Assembly (NCBI GenBank): GCA_024704765.1
Contig: JAKMXF010000341.1
Coordinates: 62,001 to 126,000, forward strand
DNA length: 64,000 nucleotides
Reading direction: 5' to 3'
DNA from: Oopsacas minuta
Taxonomy: Eukaryota; Porifera; Hexactinellida; Lyssacinosida; Leucopsacidae
The translations under genes were made by a program, and so were the position numbers. Below the pieces are notes generated by a model that saw only the letters and a program-made list of their open reading frames with translations, did no database searches and was not told the origin of the DNA. Of the stretch, positions 57,530 through 64,000 are shown in pieces (within the stretch, counting starts at the first letter, position 1; each line of letters starts with the position of its first letter).

Positions 57530-57800
57530 TCAATATTATTTCTATCTGTTTGTTGGTTTTCAAGGAAATGATCTATGGTAAGCTATATGAATTCAAATTT
57601 TGTAATTTCAAGATGTCCTATATATATATATATATTTAGCATGTGTTTATGAAAATATGAATAGATTTCGACAATTTAACCAGATTTATCGCATATGAAG
57701 AATTCGATTTTCACACTTTTGAATTAATCACGTGTAATGTATTTCTTACATTCCTGAATAAAAAAACAATCAAATTACCCACAAAGGTAAATTTTTTCCT
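57530..57800 (+). repeat. DR1 dispersed repeat, degraded copy
   Basis: Shares ctgtttgttggttttcaagg, aattcgattttcacactttt and gaattaatcacgtgtaa with other copies; the interior has diverged into a TA microsatellite (57614-57630). Confidence 0.6.
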
Positions 57801-58115
57801 GAAACATGTTTGAATGTAATACACATAAGCTGTACGAATTGGTATGGATGCTAAAAAGGAAATTATTGATTTATGGTAATCACAACAGACAGTTGTGTAT
57901 AATTATGAGAGTTAGCATAAAGTGCATGTATTTTTGCTTTTATTTACATAATATACTGAAAACCAGTGACTTAGATTAGTTAGAAATTTCATTGATATTT
58001 TCGTTTTATCAGGAATAATTTGAAGAAATCACAATGAGTCGAAAGTTGTACTTCATCTAGTATAGTATAGACTTAGATCAACATATCAGATATTATAAGT
58101 ATAATTAAAATTTAC

Positions 58116-59407
58116 CATACATTTTCTCTTGTTTAGTATCGAACAACTCACATTTTTGTATCTTGATTAACGTCTTCAACAACAGCTCAACAGGTGGAGG
58201 TGGACCTTGGAGAATCTTGTACTTCTTGACAGCATCTTGCTTATTTCTATAAATCGTTAGTAAAATTCAACTTTCCTCTTCAAAGAGCTAGTAGTAAACT
58301 CATGGTCAGTACATCTAGAACAGACCCGTAGCCTCGATAATTGAAACGATCTGACCATTGAAAAATTTGAGAATGTTCAAAACTCAGAGCATACGTAGAG
58401 ACTAACTGGGTAAGTTTCGAATATTCAAGTTTATCTTTTGTTAATTTATAATGATTTTATTAAATATGCATAATTCAATTTCTGATGATATGTAGTAAAT
58501 ACGACCCCAATAAGAACAATTTGAAGCATAAAGTATACCGAGAAGCGAGGCGTAGAGAGACGAGTTTATAGCTAAGCCACGAGCCTCGTTATTAGTAGTT
58601 AATAATGAATAAATACATCAAAAAAGCAATCTATAACCTCCAAAAGGTATTCTACTCACATCATTAAAACCTATTAAGTCCAGACTTACGCTTGTATAAC
58701 AATTATTTGACTGCAATCCAATTTGTACGCTATCCTAAGTATATTGCTGTTATCTCCCAGCATGCTCGTGTTAACATGCAATTCCTTAGCAAACATAATA
58801 TAACATATACTAAATGTAATATTAGAGCATAAGGTAGACATCAGTGAATGGTTTGTCAATTATCTATTTCTTCCGCTTGAAACCAGATAGAAACAAGATT
58901 CTTCCAGGGTAGTGTGAATTATTGTATCTATACATTATAATAACATATTGATGATACTTTCCCCAAATCCTTTGTTAAGAGTATCATTCTGGCAAGTTGA
59001 GTTGGAGATTAGAAGAGATATCTTCGAATTGTTATTCGTTACTTGAATTACATTATCTAATGCCTCTTCTTATATGTTTATACTAAGATTCTTATAGATA
59101 GATAAATCTCAATGGTATGATAAACCTAGATAATTGAGTGTAACACGTGCAAATAGGTATTTAGTTATATACATTCGATTGTTATGCTGAAATAAATATA
59201 TGAGCCTTTGATCAAGGTAAGTGTAAGATTGATGTAGAAAATCGATTAATTGACTGGTGAATATAATTCCAATACACTCACTCTCGCGTATAATATACTT
59301 TGGTTTACAGTATTTATTAGAGAATTTTCTATCTGTGTATTGTCAAAATTTCAGGAACTTCTATATTTAGAATTCATTGAGTCTACTAAACAGATACTTA
59401 CAGCCAT
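58116..59407 (-). CDS. Start of an unrecognised gene (two exons)
   Basis: ATG-GCT followed by an exact GTAAGT donor (59407-59402). The next candidate exon (58239-58116) is open and in phase 0: QDAVKKYKILQGPPPPVELL, then LKTLIKIQKCELFDTKQEKM, ending at a G|GTAAAT donor in phase 1. The combination of Kozak-like start, donor, phase and protein-like composition supports a real gene. The third exon is unknown; 51468-51371 is phase-compatible but would enclose cystinosin. I do not recognise the family. Confidence 0.35.
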
Positions 59408-60129
59408 TTTGATTTAGATGCAATGTAATGATTTTAGAGATTCCTTATATATATAGCCGAGTTATAGTATAGTATAGTTTTTCACAATACAAAAACCCCA
59501 TACACTCAATCGAAAAGGTGACTTTCATTAATCCGAAAAAATGACCTTTCTTCGAAGATAGAAAAGCTAATACACAAAAACTGTACTATAGTATAGCTGA
59601 GCAATATACAAGTTAATTGATTATTGTATATATATGACTCACTACAATAATTACAAGCGATTGTAGCTGTCTGGATAGGAATCTCGTAGGTTGTGGGATC
59701 TCAGAGCTGCTATATCTTGAGGATTCACAATACATGTGGTATTTCATAAGTACATATGTCATTTGAGAGAATGAAGTCATACAGTATCTCGGAGGTATCC
59801 CAGCATATGTAATCAAAAGATCATATTCCATTACTCTCAAGTAACAAAATATGTTCATCCTTATGGCTACATTTACTACCCCTTCCAGTGAATTCGTCCA
59901 AACAAATATCTACCACTTTCGGTACAGTAACGACCTCTAAATTGATCAATATGTATTGATAAAATCACTAAAGTGTAAAAGGTATAAACGTATAGTACAA
60001 AACTATAAAATATGTTTTTATAGTTGAGGTATAATTAATATACCAAAATATACATTATGTATACCCATTAACTTGTCAGAATGGAAAGTGATATTTTATT
60101 ACAAAGGCCCTAGTACTTGTGGATATCAA

Positions 60130-60480
60130 CATCGCAAATCTATAATATTAAATCTCAATTGTTGTTTGTTTGTCCGTTGTCAAGGAAAGGATTTACAGTA
60201 TGCAATTTTGAAAAGGTCGCATAACTATGTATTTATCGTGTTTATCAAGGAAGTAAAATAATTCAATAAAACTGCACTAAATATATCGAACATGCTGAAT
60301 CCGATTTTCACACTTTTGGATTAATCATATGTAAATTTATTGTTGATTTATGAATATAAAGTAAACAAATTAGCAAATCATAAAATATACGTACAGGCTT
60401 GCTCTAAACGGCTACACAGGGGTAAGAAAGTACGCTGAATCCAAATTTCCGATTTTCAAATGTCTATTATGTAAATATAA
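60130..60480 (+). repeat. DR1 dispersed repeat, best-preserved plus copy
   Basis: Starts with tctcaattgttgtttgtttg, then gtccgttgtcaaggaaagg, cgcataactatgtatttatc, catgctgaatccgattttca, gaatataaagtaaacaaatt, acgtacaggcttgctctaaa and gtaagaaagtacgctgaatc. No terminal inverted repeat is obvious and no protein is encoded. Confidence 0.85.
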
Positions 60481-61732
60481 TGTTAGTTTATGAATATATA
60501 GTCAACAAATTTCAAAATTGTGGTAGAAACATGTTTGCTACGGTTAAGATTCTGAGTTTATGTACTCGAGGGCCATAACCCCGAGTGTGGACATGAATAG
60601 TGTTCGTAACCGCATAGCGCCAGCAAGCGAAGCGCGCTCGTGCAAAGTGGAACACAATATTTGAGTTTTGATAATATATATAATTATATATGGGTTACAT
60701 GCAAAATATTATTAATTAGAATAAATAGCTAGAAAATTAGTTTTATGCCAAATATCAATAGAAAATTGGAAATGGGGGAATTTTCCTATTATCTTCTCAA
60801 TCCAAAATTCTTAAAAGATTCAAATAGCTTTTTGAAGCTGTTGGTACATTTTTAATATCACGATTTATACCGAAAATTTGTAAAGAAGTTGTCTCAATGT
60901 AAATGAATTCCACATACGTATACAGAAACCTCTAGAAATTTCAATTTGCATCAAAGATTCAAAGCATATTTCAGCAAAGATTCATTTATTAATTGATACA
61001 ATAAATAATCTTATTAATCTATTTGAGTGCATTTCAGATAGTAATACTTCTTAGTCTACACTCCAAATAACGTATTTGATTATTTCTTAATTAAATTCGC
61101 ATTTGCCTTCATATTATGTGAACTAGCCCAGAATTCAATAAAGCAATTAGTATAGATGTTTGATATATCTAATGTATACAATGCACAAGTTTCAAATTAA
61201 ATTGGATAATTTCCAACAAAAAGTGAATTACGATTTGATTTATTTAAATATTATTTGGTAGTGAAAGGGTGTCGTGATTCTGATCTACATACGCATACAT
61301 GCCTGTCTGACAACCAGCTGACTGAATGATTATTTCATCACTAAACGAGAGTTGTATTCATCTGATTTAACGTATATTTTGGTGTGTCAACCAACTTTTG
61401 GTTTTCTTGTGAGTTGCATAGGATTAATCAATCATCATCTACAGTAGGAGTAGGTAAACTCCTGTGGGTGTCTGGGACGATTTGATTGAGGAGTGTTATG
61501 ATTTGCTTCTATACTATATGTTACGCATAAAATTATAATCTAATTAACTCACCTCATTATAAGCATACCAATATTACGTATTTAGTATTCTATTATTAAA
61601 CAGCTTAACATTTACATTCTGTATAAGCCGATTAGTATAGGTAATAGCTTATATCCTACATAGGTAACCTAGTTAATTTGTACAAGCTTTACTCTTCAAC
61701 TCAAATGAACTCCTTGGTAATTTTTTCTGTGA

Positions 61733-61891
61733 TACAGTGAAACCTGGATAAACCGACAACTGTAATAATCTGAGTGTTTCTTCTCCGAAATAGCTTCCGA
61801 AAATACAAATTCACCTGTATAATCCGACAATTTGCTAAACCGACAAATTTTCATTTCCCAACGAGTGTCGATTTATGCAGGTATCACTGTA
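61733..61891. mobile_element. pogo-like MITE with TA target duplication
   Basis: Element 61735-61889 (155 bp). Ends cagtgaaacctggataaacc and, reverse complemented, cagtgatacctgcataaatc; TA on both sides. Confidence 0.85.
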
Positions 61892-62004
61892 TTCACAGCC
61901 CAGACGGTTAATAATCATATACAAAATTATATACGTATGAAATTCAAAATGGTAATACAAATAAATTAATATACAAAAGCGTATCATTCGGATTAAGCAA
62001 ATCA

Positions 62005-62128
62005 AAAAGGCCAACTCTCACGGGCTATCCGTGAGTGAAGTGAAACCTCCAAGCCATTTATTCGCTGTACATATTGATGCAGAGAGGCCAAATCTCAAGC
62101 TTGGTGAGACGCTAGGTTGGCATTTATG
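62005..62128. repeat. Mini-MITE related to 20258-20359 plus adjoining hairpin
   Basis: cagagaggccaaatctcaag (62080) pairs with ggttggcatttatg (to 62128); just upstream, ctcacgggctatccgtgag (62017-62035) is a short perfect hairpin. The words ccaactctca, cttggtgagac and ggttggcat are shared with the 20.3-kb copy. Confidence 0.55.
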
Positions 62129-63009
62129 CCGTACCAGTATGAGATAAGTTGGCCCAGATTATAGAATTCTATTTACTTTTGAACATTCCAATTAATATAT
62201 TAATTAAAATACTTATAATTGACATGCACTTAGGTTAAAACATTTGTATATATCATAGATTGATTTTTTGCATCAGCAAATATTTTGAAGTAATCAATAT
62301 TTGGCGGACATAGAAATAGCTCATCAATTTCCATAATTGTTTTATACTTAAATCGTCCAAAATAGTGCAAAATGTCGGTAGCCAAATGTGAATATTCTGT
62401 TGTATCTATTATCATCATTTTATTAAAATGAATCGTAATATTTTCCCTAACTAATATATTTGATACTTAGTTATTCTTAGTTGGCCAAAACAGGCTAAAG
62501 TTGTGCAGAGATCTTCACTGACTGTAGATTATATATTTTTGTGCATTGTAATTACTAAAACCAAGTAGAATAAGTCGAATCATACAAGTTTTGAAAAATA
62601 AATATAGTCTAAAGGTGGATGACTTCCTGTTTTGATGCATAAAAATTGATTTTTCTGATGTTCAAATTTCTAGAAATATCTACGTATATACTCAATGCAT
62701 TTATTAACTTAATAACATTTGTGGATTCATTGGTGCTTAATCTTTATTTCATTGCGTATTTTAAATTAATATAAGATCTAGTAATTAAGACAGAGCTATC
62801 CCTTCGCTTATCATTATTGTAGGGAATGGCCTCCCACTTTTCAGCCCCTCCGGCAACTGATTTTATTTAATTATAAATAGAATTTTGAAAATCTTTTATA
62901 GCATTGCTAACTACACAAATAAAATTTACAATAAAATTATATTTTGATTATTTGCAGGAACACACGAATAATTAGCGCAATTATTAGCGGATTAAATATC
63001 GAATTAATC

Positions 63010-63324
63010 CTAATAACTCTCTTCATGAAATTGATCCAACATTCCCATCAGCTCGAGATACATCTTGGTTTCTTGTAGCCGGTCAAGCTCGAGAAGGAGG
63101 TGCTGATACTCTAGTTGCAGTTCTTGTTTCTCCTCTTCCAACGCTAATTCGTATTGCTTTTGCTTGTTTCGTTGTGCCTTGTTATACTGACTCATCTTTT
63201 TGAGTCGTCGCGAGTATTTCATCTCTTTGGCCTCCTCGGGGCTAATATCATTCACTTTAATGAAATTATTCAATTGTTTTATGTCAATTTCCGCAAACAG
63301 ATAATGGAATTGATCGGTGGCCAT
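63010..63324 (-). CDS. Small bZIP protein, MAF/CNC-like
   Basis: 104 residues. Residues 12-36 (AEIDIKQLNNFIK, DISPEEAKEMK) resemble the extended homology region that precedes the basic region of MAF/CNC factors. Residues 37-57 are basic (YSRRLKKMSQYNKAQRNKQK). The zipper has leucines at exact heptads 62, 69, 76, 83 and 90. Placing Leu62 as the first heptad leucine puts Arg52 at the invariant Arg of N-x7-R-x9-L, but the invariant Asn position is Met44. DNA binding may therefore be altered, or the protein may act as a dominant partner. Length is close to small MAFs without a transactivation domain. An AG acceptor 25 bases upstream of the ATG suggests a 5'UTR intron. Confidence 0.65.
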   Translation of the reverse strand: MATDQFHYLFAEIDIKQLNNFIKVNDISPEEAKEMKYSRRLKKMSQYNKAQRNKQKQYELALEEEKQELQLEYQHLLLELDRLQETKMYLELMGMLDQFHEESY

Positions 63325-63936
63325 CTTGTTCAGAATGCTTATTCCCTGAAATGTTTTTACTTAATATTTGTCCCTCGTGTCTATATTTATACTTGTGTGT
63401 TTCGACCGAACTAAACGCAATCACTGGAGTGCGAACTGCAATACAGTGCTATCACCTCCAATGCCATTACCATTGCTAATTAATAGTACAGTACACATAT
63501 ATATGTATATCACTTCTATCCTCAGCGACAGCAGGCTGTAAGTCTGGAAAGGTTGAAACTCACAAAAAGGAATTCATGTGATTTTAAAATCATAAATAGA
63601 ACTAGACAGTCTTTCTAGATTAATAGGATATGCCATTGAAAACCAACCTCACTTAAGGTAATATGAGATTGTATAGTGGAATAATACAACATGAACCAGT
63701 GACATTCCCACAGATGATGAAAGCGGATCATTTTCATAGTCTTAACATTTTTGACAACAATTCACTCAAAAATATAGCAAACATGATCAAAATATGTTAA
63801 CATTAAATACGTACAGTAGTGTATTAAATTAATGTATTTGATATTTTGCTTGCGTTGCTTTTGTTCTACGTACTGCAGTTACAAGTATAAATATCGATAT
63901 AAGGGAGAATAATTAAACAAAAATAATACAAACCAG
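63325..63936. other. Shared intergenic region of a divergent gene pair
   Basis: 612 bp between the two opposed start codons; a likely bidirectional promoter region. No motif I can assign with confidence. Confidence 0.4.
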
Positions 63937-64000
63937 ATGGACAGTTCATTTTACAACATGATTGCGGATGTTGAGGTTAAAAAACTCAATCATTTTATTA
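63937..64000 (+). CDS. Paralogous bZIP-like gene, 5' end only
   Basis: An ATG at 63937 opens a frame that runs off the window. Its first 21 residues (MDSSFYNMIADVEVKKLNHF and I) match the start of the 63324 gene in spacing and character (F-x2-hydrophobic, A-[DE]-[VI]-[ED]-[VI]-K-[KQ]-L-N-[HN]-F-I). This marks a diverged duplicate in head-to-head orientation. Confidence 0.6.
   Translation, partial: MDSSFYNMIADVEVKKLNHFI

Larger units (their letters stand above)
55175..58115. other. Gene-poor repeat-rich region
   Basis: Contains a small ORF (55507-55632), a GC-rich island (56165-56235, reverse orientation) next to a DR1 fragment (56310-56365), and a degraded DR1 copy (57530-57800). No recognisable gene. 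The ORFs at 55625-55873, 55753-56052 and 56868-57062 have no protein-like features. Confidence 0.45.
59408..63009. other. Gene-free region with repeats
   Basis: Holds a DR1 copy (60130-60480), a GC-rich island (60598-60650), a pogo-like MITE (61735-61889) and a mini-MITE (62080-62128). The 62-codon ORF at 62418-62230 (minus, ATG start, ends TAA) has somewhat protein-like content (Tyr, Phe, Asp rich) but no family I recognise. The ORF at 59613-59858 looks random. Confidence 0.45.

Noticed and set aside
1-64000. CRISPR array, bacterial operon or viral integration
   Set aside because: No regularly spaced identical short repeats with unique spacers, no prokaryotic gene organisation and no viral structural or polymerase genes.

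Overview
The window looks like a piece of an AT-rich nuclear genome from an early-branching marine animal. A sponge is my best guess, from the giant extracellular multidomain protein, the very long exons, the short introns and the many MITEs. This placement is inference: no marker gene here fixes the phylum. All genes are eukaryotic, with GT-AG introns.

Left part (1-18.6 kb). Plus strand: a coiled-coil protein with a CEP152-like N-terminus and a recent 37-residue repeat array (1108-4632), TTC36 (5650-6216), and the Fused-type kinase STK36 in three exons (7840-13092). Minus strand: translation factor eIF3e (17722-16361) and a PIERCE-type ciliary microtubule inner protein (18609-18271). Three of these five genes are centriolar or ciliary by homology.

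Centre (21.3-51.0 kb). By chaining open reading frames through splice sites and phases on the minus strand, I reconstruct one giant gene of about 20 exons and about 5,250 residues (50954 to 21281). In order it has a signal peptide, a vitellogenin/MTP-type large lipid transfer protein (LLTP) N-terminal domain, a furin-like site, an amphipathic region, a LECT2/M23-like domain lacking its metal ligands, an acidic Asp run, a SAP-like motif, a tract of glycosylation sequons, a PAN-like module and a dozen or more FN3-like repeats. It ends with a ZU5-like segment, a cadherin-like region, two EGF modules, one transmembrane helix and a short cytoplasmic tail. I know of no described protein that couples an LLTP lipid-binding domain to a single-pass adhesion-type ectodomain. 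This is the main candidate for a previously undescribed system: a membrane-tethered lipid-transfer or lipoprotein-capture receptor. Its largest intron (29375-23545) contains a complete single-exon seven-transmembrane gene (gustatory-receptor-like, with inverted topology) and, antisense, a ZMYM-type hAT transposon interrupted by an assembly gap (25193-26191).

Right part (51-64 kb). It is gene-poor and repeat-rich. It holds cystinosin (55174-54044), several orphan exons, and at the far end a pair of divergently transcribed paralogous bZIP genes, the second cut by the window edge. Repeats include pogo-like MITEs with TA duplications, hAT MITEs (one nested in a pogo MITE, with a perfect 8-bp target duplication), and a dispersed family of about 350 bp (called DR1 here) seen in both orientations in at least five places.
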